Counted from the first letter of the stretch, positions 1 to 11,645 are shown. The stretch: DNA of 64,000 nucleotides from Botrytis cinerea B05.10 (GCF_000143535.2 NC_037321.1:186001-250000); one strand, 5' to 3'. The notes: generated by a model not told the origin, from the letters alone. Numbers and translations: made by a program.

Positions 1-687
1 AGGGGGAAAGAGAAGGTGTTGGGGATGTAGGTGTAGGTAGATAGATGGAGTTAGAGAATGGGAAACTCACCATGATGAATTATTTATCTTGTTTGTAATT
101 TAGAGACCAAGTAGAGTGAAATGTTCGAATTGTCGATTCCGGACAGAGTCGAAGGTTTGAAATTACTCGTTGAGAGTTGTGGTTGGAAAGCTGGAATTCG
201 GGATGTGTGTATGTATTATGATGGAGGGACGAGCTGTGTGATTGTACAGAGCTTCAGTTCAGGCTGCCCTGTGGAAGACGTGTAAGCGCGAAATGGAACG
301 GGCCGGATTTAAGCGCCGCTAAGGTTTTGATAAGGATGCTTGGTATTTGTCTATCAGCTTTATCTACCACCAAAATAATGAGTAGCTTGCTTGGGTAACA
401 CAACTCGGAATCCTTTACTCTAGATTGATTCAATTGATGTTTTAAGTATTCGGCACTTGGATTGAATTACTATGTCAAAGTGAGGACAGGTATACTGTTT
501 TCTGGTGATTCGATTTCTACTGAAAAATAACCTACACATACTGGCTTATAGGTAGTAAGTTCAGGTACAGGCTTAATGGTGGATCGTCAAAAGCTTTCCC
601 CGCGTTCCGGGGTCGGCCCTCTTTCCTTTTTTACAAGTGACTCAACTCTTTTCTCCAAGATGGAAACTCCAATTGTACCAGGACGCA
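1..687. other. Left-edge intergenic region
   Basis: No convincing gene lies in this stretch. On the minus strand an ATG is followed directly by a GTGAGT splice-donor-like sequence near position 70, so a short first exon of a gene running off the left edge is possible, but nothing further supports it. The right part is the presumed promoter and 5' UTR of the ABC ATPase gene. Confidence 0.4.
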
Positions 688-2802
688 ATGGGGAGACCGA
701 TGATATGGAATCGCAAGGCTTTGCTGCCGCTGCGTCGATATGGCACAAGCACGAGTACAAGTACAAGTACAGCTCATCCGCCAATCGTTAGGATCAACAA
801 TGGCACATTTTATCGACATCATCCAAATTCTTCTCATCATGTCCCCGGGCATGCGAATCCTGCCTTATTCGAGAAATTGAACTTTGAAATCCCTTCTTTT
901 TCGGACCGCCAGAAACATTGGGCTATACTCGGAGCTTCATCGTCTGGCAAAACTACATTATTGCAGGTTCTAAGAGGAGGACTTTTATGCATTCCGCCAA
1001 CTGCGCGATCATATCCATATCTTAGCAGCGATGCTTCCAAGCCACGAACTCCAACCAAGGCGATCAAATATGTAGGATTTGATGGGGAACAAGGACTAGG
1101 AAAACAGGCTCCGAAAAATGCATATTTGAGTGCGCGCTATGAGTCGAGGAGAGAGGATACAGATTTCAGCGTGTGGGATTATTTGCAAGGGAATACGGAA
1201 CTCAACCCTTCAACGAAGATAGATGGCAATGGATTTGATCCTGAAATACTTGTTCGTGTGATAAATGACTTACGACTGGGAGAGTTATTGAACATGCCGG
1301 TATCGAATCTGAGCAATGGACAAACGAGACGATCGAGGATTGCGAGGGCTTTGTTGGAGAATCCAGAAGTTTTGCTTTTGGATGAACCGTTTATGGGCTT
1401 GGATCCTCCTACCTTGTTGACTTTGAGTCCGATGTTGCATCGATTGGCTAAGGCGAACACTCCGAGACTTGTGTTGTCGTTGAGACCGCAGGATCCTATA
1501 CCGCACTGGATTACGGATCTGGTGTATTTGAAGGGGAATTGTGAAGTTGCTTTCTTGGGACCAAAGGATGATGTTTTGGGTCAATTGAGAGATCATGTTG
1601 AGAGGAGTGGGGATGGAAGTGATAGTTTGAATATTCATTTGACGCCGTCGTCTTTAAAGGAGATTGGGAGGAAGTTAACTTTGGAGGGAATTGAACAACC
1701 TAGCTTTGAGGAAAGCGTGGCTACAAGTGGCAATTCTACGGTCATCCGAGAGGATATTCAAGAAAAGACGGGTCCAATGAGCCGTGATGGTTACCCTCTG
1801 AATGATGTTAAGCCATCAGAAACAGGTGAAGCGCTCATAGAGATGGAAGGTGCCCGGGTGAAGTATGGAGATAAATCTGTTCTTGGTAACTGGACTGAAA
1901 CAGTAGATGGTGTCGAAAAAGATGGTTTGTGGTGGAACGTTAAAAGAGGTGAAAGATGGGGTATTTTCGGACCCAACGGTTCTGGAAAAACAACTCTTCT
2001 ATCTTTGATATGTTCTGATCACCCCCAAACATATTCTCTTCCTATTCGTCTATTTGGAAAATCTAGATTACCAGAACCTGGCAAGCCTGGAATATCGATC
2101 TTTGATCTTCAATCCAGAATTGGTCACTCCAGTCCCGAAATTCATAATCATATTCCTCGCAATTTAACTCTGAGGAAAGTTCTCGCCAATGCTTGGGCGG
2201 ATACTTTTATGGGGATACCAAAATTGAATGTTAATGCAAATGAACGCATAGATTCAGCATTGCGATGGTTTGAACAAGATCTGAGATTAGGAGGAGTCAC
2301 TGGTCAAAATGATGAGCATGAATCTCTATCATGGGCTGATGATGTTTTGTTTCGCGAAATGCCATTTTCATCTCAAAGAGTAGCACTCTTTCTACGGGCC
2401 ATAATCAAAGCACCAGATTTAGTTATTCTAGATGAAGCATTTAGCGGTATGGATGATGGCGTTCGTGATAAATGTCTTTTATTCCTAGCCCACGGCGAAG
2501 AAAAACAATTTGCACACATTCAACACGAAAAATCTGCTAATGATGTGGAAACCACAACGAAGAATCTTCAGATTGTCGAGTCAAATGTTTCAAAGGAAGG
2601 GAAAGTGAAGGTTAAAGGATTGAGTCAGAACCAAGCACTTCTCTGCATCAGTCATGTGAGAGAAGAGATACCGGGGAGTGTGAGGGAGTGGATTTGTTTA
2701 CCGGAGGCGAACACGGGGAAAGGAGCACGGTTTGGGAAGCTGGATGGGCCGATTGAGGGGAATTGGAGAAGGTGGGGGGAAATTTGGGGCTTGGGGAGTT
2801 AG
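688..2802 (+). CDS. Soluble tandem-ABC ATPase, possibly mitochondrial
   Basis: A 704-residue protein with two ATP-binding cassettes and no membrane segments, so it is not a transporter by itself. Cassette 1 has Walker A GASSSGKTT (about residues 82-90), a NLSNGQ signature and Walker B LLLDEP (about 229). Cassette 2 has GPNGSGKTT (about 428) and VILDEAF (about 578), but its signature region reads PFSSQRV, which is degenerate. The layout resembles the uncharacterised yeast YDR061W family of ABC proteins lacking transmembrane domains. The open frame extends upstream to a GTG at 637; the first in-frame ATG is 688, and it gives an Arg-rich N terminus (RKALLPLRRYG followed by a Ser-Thr repeat) that could be a mitochondrial presequence. 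No intron is needed. The domain call is strong; the cellular role is unknown. Confidence 0.85.
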   Translation: MGRPMIWNRKALLPLRRYGTSTSTSTSTAHPPIVRINNGTFYRHHPNSSHHVPGHANPALFEKLNFEIPSFSDRQKHWAILGASSSGKTTLLQVLRGGLLCIPPTARSYPYLSSDASKPRTPTKAIKYVGFDGEQGLGKQAPKNAYLSARYESRREDTDFSVWDYLQGNTELNPSTKIDGNGFDPEILVRVINDLRLGELLNMPVSNLSNGQTRRSRIARALLENPEVLLLDEPFMGLDPPTLLTLSPMLHRLAKANTPRLVLSLRPQDPIPHWITDLVYLKGNCEVAFLGPKDDVLGQLRDHVERSGDGSDSLNIHLTPSSLKEIGRKLTLEGIEQPSFEESVATSGNSTVIREDIQEKTGPMSRDGYPLNDVKPSETGEALIEMEGARVKYGDKSVLGNWTETVDGVEKDGLWWNVKRGERWGIFGPNGSGKTTLLSLICSDHPQTYSLPIRLFGKSRLPEPGKPGISIFDLQSRIGHSSPEIHNHIPRNLTLRKVLANAWADTFMGIPKLNVNANERIDSALRWFEQDLRLGGVTGQNDEHESLSWADDVLFREMPFSSQRVALFLRAIIKAPDLVILDEAFSGMDDGVRDKCLLFLAHGEEKQFAHIQHEKSANDVETTTKNLQIVESNVSKEGKVKVKGLSQNQALLCISHVREEIPGSVREWICLPEANTGKGARFGKLDGPIEGNWRRWGEIWGLGS

Positions 2803-3266
2803 TGGTTGGGAATTGAAGAGGGATGTTGGAAAAGGTTTAAATTAGAAAGGAGAGGAGAAAGGAGAGATGATGTAATAGAATCGAAGATGTGGAAATTTTC
2901 GGATGATGAGGGAGAGAGATATCGTGGGATACTAGAGATTGGTTTGTTGGTGCTGTTTGTGCTGTTTGTGTAGAGTAGGGTAGAAGGATCTTTCCATCAG
3001 ACAAACAGTCAAACATTCATGATATAGGATTTGCAAATCTTCTTTTACACTCTTCTTATCTCTACCATCAGGCATTTGAGATACACTAGCCAGACACTCT
3101 CCATAACGCGGGAATCAAAGTCACATCCCTGCGAATCATTCAAGTTATTTACTGATAATAAAGCTTTCTCATTTCTGATTCCAGTCTTTAATCACACTCC
3201 ATATCAAATTAAACTTCTGATCTATCCTCAATTACCAAACCCAAGCACACTCTTCACCAACCCCCC
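2803..3266. other. Convergent intergenic region
   Basis: This is the shared 3' region of the ABC ATPase and the peroxiredoxin-like gene. The left part is purine-rich, the right part pyrimidine-rich and A/T-rich. No separate gene is visible. Confidence 0.5.
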
Positions 3267-3929
3267 CTACAACTCACCCTTCCCCTCCAACTCCTCCACC
3301 CATCTCAACACCTCACTCGTCTCAACCCTCTTCGTCCAATCCGGATCCACAAACCTCCTCTTCACAACCCCATCTCTCCCCACCAAAAACGTCGCCGGCA
3401 CCGGCACCTCCAAACTCGCATCTCCATTCCTCTTCTCCATATCATGACCAAAGGTCTCGAATACCGAGCGCATCTCCTCAGGCTGCTGGAATAAAATCCC
3501 TAATTCCCGCGCGAGTGCGTTTCCGACATCGGAGAGAACTTCGAATTCGAGGCTGTGTTTCTCGACGGTGTTGAGAGAGGTGTCGGGCAGTTCCGGGCTG
3601 ATGGCTACGAGTTTTATGTTGTGCGCGGTGAAGAGGGGGAGGTGCTGCTGCAGGCTGTGTAGGGCGAGGTTGCAGAAGGGACACCAGGAGCCGCGGTAGA
3701 AGGTTATGAGGAGGGGGCTTGCGAGGAGGAGAGTGCGGATCGAGATGGGGGTGCCGACTGCGTTGGGGAGGGTGGTGAGCGGGAAGGGACGGCCGGGTTG
3801 GAGCGCGAGCGAGGGCGAAAAGGTTTGTTGGAATTGTGTGTTGGTTTTGTTGATGGTGTTTTTGAGGGCCGTGGGCGCGTTGGCTTCGAATTGCGTGGTT
3901 ATGGAGGAGAGTTGCGAGGCGAGTGACAT
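3267..3929 (-). CDS. AhpC/TSA peroxiredoxin-like protein
   Basis: A single-exon 220-residue protein of the thioredoxin fold. The motif FYRGSWCPFCNLAL contains a CxxC pair at Cys83 and Cys86, preceded by the hydrophobic strand SPLLITF. This is the active-site signature of the AhpC/TSA-like, PRX-like2 family widespread in bacteria and fungi. The following segments (LVAISPELPD, FEVLSDVGN, VPATFLVGRDGVV) match the usual peroxiredoxin order, and the length is normal. Members reduce peroxides or act as thiol oxidoreductases; substrate and partner cannot be read from sequence. There is no obvious signal peptide, so a cytosolic location is likely. The start is the first ATG of the frame. The coding region is noticeably GC-rich around 3500-3950 compared with its flanks. 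Confidence 0.85.
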   Translation of the reverse strand: MSLASQLSSITTQFEANAPTALKNTINKTNTQFQQTFSPSLALQPGRPFPLTTLPNAVGTPISIRTLLLASPLLITFYRGSWCPFCNLALHSLQQHLPLFTAHNIKLVAISPELPDTSLNTVEKHSLEFEVLSDVGNALARELGILFQQPEEMRSVFETFGHDMEKRNGDASLEVPVPATFLVGRDGVVKRRFVDPDWTKRVETSEVLRWVEELEGKGEL

Positions 3930-4977
3930 GGTTGTGGAGGGACTGGGGGACTGGGGGACTGTGGGGTTGGTGGGCTTGGGGGTTTGGGGGTTTGTGTATG
4001 TGTTTCTGTTTAGGGATGTGATGTGGTTGGTGTAATGTTTTGTGCTGCTACCGATCTTTCAACAAAGTGATATTGGAGAACGTCTCTAGAAACAAGTATT
4101 GGAGATGAGATGAGATGAGATGAGATAAATGCAAAGATTCTTGTCTATATTTTCATTCATCTCTTCAACACGGATAGGATATCATATCTTTTATAACCCT
4201 CACCGTCACATCATATGCACACTCATCATTGGGCATAGATAAACAACTTCTCTCAATTTGTGCTTCTAGTCGAGCAGTGAGAGGAAGTCGCCTACCGGAT
4301 TGATCGATCGGTTATCCAACCGGAGTTATGTGTATACGAAACTTTTTGGTATTAATGCGAGGAGAAGCTGACAGATCTTGTATTATTAATGCATACAAGG
4401 GGGGAAGGGAGAACTGAAATATCTGGATTTGTCGATTGTGATTCCAAACGCGGGATTGATTGGTGGGTGGGTAGGTGGGGAATCTTACGTGTGTGTAAGC
4501 ACATCGTTGCATTTTGGGGAAATGGTGTTGATGGTTTGTGGTTTATTCGTTGTTTGTCGTGGATTACGCACCGGAGTGTTATGGGATTCTAGGTCATGGG
4601 TAGATATTGTATTGTGTGCTTGCTGACGGCTAGAGATCCGGAGATAAAGTAAGCCGGAGATATGTGTCTCCTTGCATCCTTGGGATGAATAATGACTCAT
4701 TGGATTATGGTACCTAGGAATGCATGAGACCTTTGTCGTAACTGATGGAAGGAAAAGAACGAGTCTTGTTGGAAGTATTTCTAATCGAAAATAAACATTT
4801 TGGACTTGAGGTCTAGTCATCATGTCCCAATTTTGTGATACTCAAGACTAGACATGCTTTGTCAAAATCTATATGCAAATTGAACAACAATTTCACCCCT
4901 GAACCATAAAGAGAATCATTCTTAATAAATCTCCTGGTTATGTAAATCCACCTCTTAACATCATCCATCATACATGC
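3930..4977. other. Intergenic region
   Basis: Contains the promoter side of the peroxiredoxin-like gene and the 3' side of the next minus-strand gene. Short open frames exist here but show no protein-like composition. A pentanucleotide microsatellite is listed separately. Confidence 0.5.
4102..4126. repeat. (GAGAT)5 microsatellite
   Basis: Five perfect tandem copies of GAGAT lie about 170 bp upstream of the peroxiredoxin-like start codon. Copy number is likely to vary between strains; no function is implied. Confidence 0.9.
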
Positions 4978-5678
4978 CTACCACATCCCACGTATTGCCA
5001 TCCAAGTATCAAGGTCAGTAGGCCATTGTTGATGCATTCTCAACCACGGATTATTCTGTCCGCGCAAATAGTTCCAGCCATATTTATAATTCTCTCCCGT
5101 CCGATGTGCACTTTGCCAAAAACTATCGTATTCTTGTCGGAATCTCTGCATCATTCGTCAGCCACTGATAACTCTATGCACAAGAGGAGACATGCGTTAG
5201 GACCGCTGTGATTCCAATCTTTGAATTTGGAAGGATCAATTCGTCGACCCCGATGATATGTCTTGTAAATTTTGTTATATTCATCCAGAGTTAAACGTGG
5301 ATATTCCCATGCATGATTTCCGATTCCATAACCGTTCCAATCTTGAGCTTGTTCCCATTCAACATATTTCCGTGTATGTGGATCATATCTTTTGAAATCT
5401 CTCGAGAATGCTCCGGTCACTTCTTGTTTATGTTTATGTTCATCGTGGTATGAATCCCTGATGGAGAGTCAGCTAGATCGAATATAATGTCTTTGCCACA
5501 AAAATTACCAATTTTGCCATCGATCGGGACTAATTCTGCTTCCTTGTTTCCCGACGAAGATATCTGGTCCCTTATTCGTCACAACGTTATTGAGTCTTCC
5601 CAGAAATCCTCGATGACCACGACCTTTGGGACCATCTTTGGGCCAAATGAATTGTAGATTCTTCTTCTTTTCTGGCAT
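4978..5678 (-). CDS. Hypothetical protein, three exons, one GC-AG intron
   Basis: I assemble a 199-residue protein from exons 5678-5509, 5457-5196 and 5145-4978. Intron 1 (51 bp) has donor GTAATT, branch CTGAC and acceptor CAG, and joins NW|DSYHDEH in frame. Intron 2 (50 bp) has no usable GT donor: the GT sites tried lead to a stop or an intron too short, whereas a GC donor (AAC|GCATGT) with branch CTGAC and acceptor GCAG is phase 0 and joins NHSGPN to RFRQEYDS. The product is rich in Trp, Tyr and Lys, begins MPEKKKNLQFIWPKDGP and ends with a Trp-rich tail. It has no signal peptide or membrane segment, and I recognise no domain. The conserved-looking composition across all three exons supports a real gene. 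Confidence 0.65.
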
Positions 5679-7207
5679 GGTGGAATTAAGAAGTGATTTC
5701 TGATCTATAAACCAACTAGATGAATGTAAGAAAAGTATGGACAAGACATCAAAGACCATCATCGCATAATGACTACATATACAGGTTGCTAGACATGGGT
5801 TTGACTTGGTTGGACTGAACACTCTCGAAGCTTGCTCGTTGAACTGTTGTCAAATTTATAAGGCTCACTTGACCAGTATAACAGAGCATAGCAAATTGAA
5901 TAGTTTGTGAGGGTTTACCAGCAATTGGAATCATAGCCTCTATTTTCCCCGCCCTAGAAAGGAGTCACATTTGGTCATGTTCATGACAGCAATGTCTGCA
6001 CAGTTCATTGCTTGTTCTGCAAACACTATATATATAGAAAGGCAATCTTAGAAGGTGGAGAGAACTGGTCGTAGTTTCACAAGGATTGAGATGGACAAAG
6101 CGAACAGCAGATCTAGTAGTTTCATGAATAGACAAGCAGCAAACTTCTGCTATGCCATCTTGTCATACCTTTCACTAGAGAGTATGAGTAATATCTGCAT
6201 GCTGTCTTGTACCACTTGGTACAGTAAATCAAAATGCAAAAGTTTGAACTATTTCAAAATATCATGGTAATTTTGTTGACAGTCAACGTCAGAGAATAAA
6301 AATTATTGAGTGAGACTCAAGATGTTGAGGTCAATCGAAGCACGTGAGAAACAAACGGGCTGGCAAATTTGTGGAGCAGAACGCGGTTGGGGTCGGGGTC
6401 GGCAACACATCGCGTCTACCATTACAAAGGACAAGAAACTTTAGATGAAAGTAAACATCACAATCAACAACCTGTTTCTTATGAGATTCTCCTTGGATTC
6501 TAATCGATCTAGCTCAACCACTCCCAAAGACTTTAGATGGAGAAATAGGGGACCAAATACTTGGAGAACAAATCGACTCAAGCTTTATATCAATACACCG
6601 GGAATTGGGGAGTTCAGGGATCCTGCTGCGCGTCAAATCTCAAACCATCTGCGATATTCACCCCTTGAGGAGGGAAGAGCTTGCCATTAAAGCTAGTTAA
6701 TACCTGGCGTTCTTGATTCCGAAGTGCTGCCAATATTACAAGGCGAATTGAGCAATTAGAAAACCACTTTTCTCAGCGATTACCCACCGTTTGACAACGC
6801 ATCGAAGTCGCGAAACGAAATATCAGCTTGGGTTCATTGGCGTTAGTTAAGGGGATTTGATTGAGTTATTTGCATTTCTACAAGGCTAGAGTGAGGTTCT
6901 GAGGCTTAAGATCGATCAGTATTCCAGCATTCACCACGAGGACCTGGATTTGATCACATACAACAATTAGCCGACATAGACCGATCCCCCCTCGTCTACA
7001 TGGTGTGCGCTCTATTCGAAATGACCTGAACTGGAAGTGAAGCCTAGGCACACCGTCTTGATCGCATATTCAACTAGCGCAAGGTACGAGTTCAATAGCA
7101 GAATCTCGAGACTCGGAGCGCAATCAACTCAGACTCGAATTCGTTGGGAAGTGAGGAGGAGACGGAGAGGAACAGAGCAGTATTAGTCTGTTTATCTTGC
7201 CGCAACA
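5679..7207. other. Divergent intergenic region
   Basis: The stretch separates the minus-strand orphan gene from the plus-strand sirtuin, so it should contain both promoters. A TATATATATAG run lies near 6020-6035. The short open frames at 6055-6270 and 6445-6690 have no recognisable product and I do not call them genes. Confidence 0.5.
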
Positions 7208-10200
7208 ATGCCAACAATCAATGTCTTACCAACCTCTGCTGCTGAATTGCAGGAAATCGCAGACATCCTTGCGAAATCAAGGAAGGTTGTAGTTGTGACA
7301 GGAGCTGGAATCAGTACGAATGTCGGAATACCTGTATGTGGATTGGAACCTGAATTACCCTTTGGACTCCTGCTAACCCAGCAAATAGGACTTTCGTTCC
7401 GAACATGGACTCTATTCCATGATACAAGCCCAATATGATGCTGCACTGGAGAATCCGCCTTGGGAAATTAATGATTATGATATTGATGATCGACCGAAGA
7501 AGAAAAGACGTGTCACGGAGCGCTATTATTATGAACTTGTGACGGCTGATGGTGTAAGGGTAGAGCTGCCACCGGAAGAATCATCTGAATTGCCCTCTCA
7601 GCAACCCTCCGAGCAGTCCTCCGAGCAGTCTTCTCAGCAGTGTTCTCAATCGCCGTCAAAAGAACCTTCAGCGCAACCAGAAACACCTGCTCTAGCTCCA
7701 TCGAGAAGGAGTTCTCGTAGGCATATCCCTTTGGTACGGGATAATCTCAAAAATGAATCCCAGCGATCGAGCCTGGTGACGGCGACTATAGATTCTAATG
7801 CCTCGTCCACAAACGATAATTCAATAAATAAATCAGCAATATTACCCCCGAAGCGTCAAACTCGAAATGCTTCTTCGGTGCAGGATAATCCTATCAAAGA
7901 ATCTCCGAAACCAAGTTCGCAGGGTCAACCTGCTCATAATCTGCATGATTCTCTCTCGCAGGCTACTCCTATCAGCAAATCACACATGTTGCCCCCGAAA
8001 AGGCAAGCTTCCAGGTCTCGAACCTCTCTTCTAGCACAAGATGGTATCAAGATTGAATCGCCGAAACCAAACATCAAGGGCAAGTCTTCCAAACTTCGGG
8101 CCATTCGCGCCTGTGATAGATGTCGAGTTCGAAAGATAAAGTGTGGTGATATTCGACCAAGCTGTGAACCATGTGCCAAATCCAAAGTTGAATGTATTAC
8201 CACTGAGAACCCCAGTCGACGAGTGTCTCAAATCGAAGATACTAAATTACATGGAGAGCTAAATCCTTCAATGGAGATGGAGCTCGATTCGGAAGGGTCC
8301 AATACTGAAGAAAATGCTTCACAACAATTGCTTCAAGAATCGAGTGAATATTCATCTCAATATTCATCGGAAAATTCTCGGTTGCCCCAAGACTTGGAGT
8401 CAATTGACAATAATAAACAAAAACGAACTCGACGTTCACTCCGAATAAGCTCTCCCTTACCTATAGCAAAAGAAGAAAGCTCCAACGCAACAAGAATTTC
8501 TTCCGATTCTTCCTTATCAAATTCGCTGCGACGTGAGAGTAGTCTTCGGTCAACAATTCAAGCCTCAACCACCAACCAGGAATCTATTCATTCACAATCA
8601 CGAACACTTCAAAGGTCCTCATCACTTATACCTTCTGTCGCCAGTTCAATTATTGAAAGCAAGACTTCACGACAATCAATGAGATCGCGAGCTGATAGTT
8701 TACCTCCACCACTGACAGAACAATCCTCTTCACTTCCCAGAAAAACCTCTCGAAGAAACACACCTGCACTTGAACTTTCCAACAGCAAGCTCTCTTCAAC
8801 CACAAATACTGAAAGTGTATCTACAACTAGCAGCGCCACGCCTTCAGTTTCATCGAGTGATTGTAGCAGCAACAACAATAACAACAACAACAGCAAACGA
8901 AATTTGTTGAGTGAAGTCAGTTCTGTCACAACTGCTTCCGAATTTGAAGAACCTCCTTCACAATCGTCTCAATCATCTTCACGTACATTACCAAATCTCA
9001 AAGGAAAGGATCTATTTGACTCAGTCATTTGGTCCGACCCTTTCTCAACTTCCATATTTTACATGTTCATTTCCAATTTTCGTCGCAGGATTTATAACGA
9101 TGTCAAGTCTACCACCACCACCCACCAATTTATCCGCTCTCTCAGAGACAACGGTCGCCTCGTCCGGAATTACACACAAAATATCGATTGCCTCGAAGAA
9201 CGCGAAGGACTCACTACGGATCTCGAACTTGGCGCGGGTGATCGCACGCGTTTTCAAACCAAAATCCAAGGGAAATCACTCACAGCTGGAACAGATGAAC
9301 GAGGAGGAAAAGAAACCCCTCCTGCAACTGGAGTAGAGTGCGTTTTGCTACACGGGTCACTTCGTAAATTGCGATGTGGTGTATGCTCGAAGCTTACTAG
9401 TTGGGATGAGGAAGATAGGGAGACTACTACAATGGCTGGATCTGCTCCCGATTGTCCTTCTTGTATTTCCAGCTCTATATCACGTCAAGACAAAGGTCGC
9501 AGAGGCTTGGCTGTGGGGAGATTAAGGCCTGATATCGTTCTTTATGGAGAAGAACATCCGCACGCAAATTTGGTGGGACCATTAATCATTCACGATTTAA
9601 AACTAGGTCCAGATGTTCTTCTTATTCTTGGTACTAGTTTGAGAGTTCACGGGCTCAAGATTATGGTCAAAGAATTCGCACAAGCTGTACATGCTAGAGG
9701 AGGAAGCGTCATTTTCGTTAATCAAACAAAGCCACCCGAGAGTCAATGGGGTGACGTGATTGATTATTGGGTAGAATGGGACTGTGACGCATGGGTGCTA
9801 GATTTGAAAAAGAGACGAAGTGATATCTGGCAGCCATACACAAACGTCACACAAAACGCTTCCAGCAAGGACCCAGCCCCTCCCAAACAGCGTAATCCAT
9901 CTGATAAAATACCACCATACCGTCCACAGTGCAAGAGAGACGACAAGACCAATGCAGTCCATTTCACGTTTAAGATCCTTGACGACCTTCGAAAACTCAA
10001 GGATGCCGAAGGAAATGGATCGGCACGGCCGATGTACTGGGTACCTTTTGATCGTAGGCCTTTCAGAGCTTCCACTGGACAAATACCAGAAAACAAACCG
10101 ATTAAGAAGTCTCGATCGTCAGTACTACCCATTAGAAAAGGTCGGAAATCTCTCCCAGCTTCATCGTCTATCAAAGTTCCCACAGCTTCCACAAGTAGCA

Positions 10201-10850
10201 AATCCCACAGACGGAAGACTATCCCTGACAGCACACCTGCGAAAACGCGTCCAACTGAACCACATCGCAGTGGTGCTTGGCTAGAGGATTCTCTCTTGAA
10301 AATCGTCCGCAGACTTACCAACAACACGCTCTCCGAAGACCTTCTAGAAGACTTGCGCGGCAGAGTACCATTTGAACAACTTGCTGAAAATGTACCAGGG
10401 AACAGCATTGGATACAAGAGATCTTTTTCAGATGTTGGCATAGATGGAGCGTTGGAAGGAGTTGGTCTGCCAAATATGCGTGGACTGTTAGATTCTAGTA
10501 TTAGTATAAAAGGAATGAGCTTGAGTAGTTTGCCTCCAACTGGATCTCCAGAATCTGGAAGGAAAGATTTGAGGAAAGGAAAGGGAAAGATGATTGATAT
10601 AGGGGAGAGGGAGAGGGCTAGTTCGCTGCTTGGACCAGCTTTGGAAAAGGATCAGAATACCATTGTGGTGCAGTCGAGACAAGTACAGGCGATAAAACAT
10701 TCCTATGGAACGAGAAGTAAGCGGAACAGTATGGAGATCGGTTCTGAGGACATAGGAGTGAGTGGGAGTGGCAGTGGTAATGCTGGAGACACAATTGTCG
10801 TTCTTAATAGAGATAGAATGAGTATTGGAGCTGTTTGTAATGATAGATGA
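7208..10850 (+). CDS. Hst3/Hst4-type sirtuin with internal Zn2Cys6 domain
   Basis: NAD-dependent protein deacetylase of 1195 residues. Exon 1 (7208-7333) ends at GAGISTNVGIP and a 55-bp intron (7334-7388; GTATGT donor, GCTAAC branch, ATAG acceptor) joins it to DFRSEHGLYS, the canonical sirtuin sequence. The second half resumes at GKDLFDSVIW (about residue 581), with YTQNIDCLE (637-645), catalytic His697 in LLHGSL, structural zinc cysteines at 705/708 and 731/734, and RPDIVLYGE. NIDCLE and overall layout fit the Hst3/Hst4 class, nuclear H3K56 deacetylases in yeasts. Between the two halves lie about 525 low-complexity residues with a KKKRR nuclear signal, a poly-Asn run and a complete Zn(II)2Cys6 motif, CDRC to C311 (residues 284-311, spacing 2-6-6-2-6). 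One uninterrupted frame covers the insert. Sirtuin identity is firm; the role of the zinc cluster is inference. Confidence 0.9.
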
Positions 10851-11645
10851 ATAGTCGACGGTTGAATTACTGGAATTGCTGGAACTGTACACACTGGACT
10901 GGACTGAAAGGGAATTGATGGATTTACTGGATTAGCTAGGCATTAGCTAGGGTGGAGAATATATAGACTGTTTTTTGCTTGGCCAATGGATGGAATGGTG
11001 GAGAATATGATACCATGAATTGAGCACTCTTTGCAAGAATCATATGAGATGAGATTGGAGTCATATATACATGCGTATTCTATATTCATGATGGTAGTTC
11101 AGCATTTCATCCAGGTGGTAGGATATAATCCTCATGCAAATCGACAATATGGAAGATGAGAAATGTTGCTCTTAGATTCGTGGAACGAGGGGATATCACT
11201 TGATTCCTTGTGGTAGATGGCATTTACTCATCTGCAAATCATCAGATATGACAATTCACACATTCCTTACTGACATGAATTTGGTGCAGTACTAATCGGA
11301 CAAGGTTAGTATTAAACTTCAACGAGTCAATCTTTTGTTACTTTTATATCGAGAGCGCCGCATCCTCATATCCCAATCAGACTGGGTGCCAGTCACGTTC
11401 AGATTTCAGGTGCACGAATCATAAAGTGACTTCTGGTATTCTTTTTTTGCCTATTTCTTGTATAGATCATAATGATCACAACAGGATTAACACAACAACA
11501 TGTACTGAGCTCCACTCCTCTCGCGCCAAAATCGTAAAATAGTAAACTCCAACCTCAAACTTCTCTCTCTGTATTCATAACTCACAACTCCTTTCTTCCT
11601 TGATATTCCTCTACAGAACCAGATATTCTCTTACAGAACCCTCGT
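10851..11645. other. Convergent intergenic region
   Basis: Shared 3' region of the sirtuin and the proline dehydrogenase gene. AT-rich, with no coding signal that I can support. Confidence 0.5.

Noticed and set aside
3031..3447. 138-codon plus-strand ORF overlapping the peroxiredoxin-like gene
   Set aside because: It is partly the antisense of a gene with clear active-site motifs and shows no features of its own.
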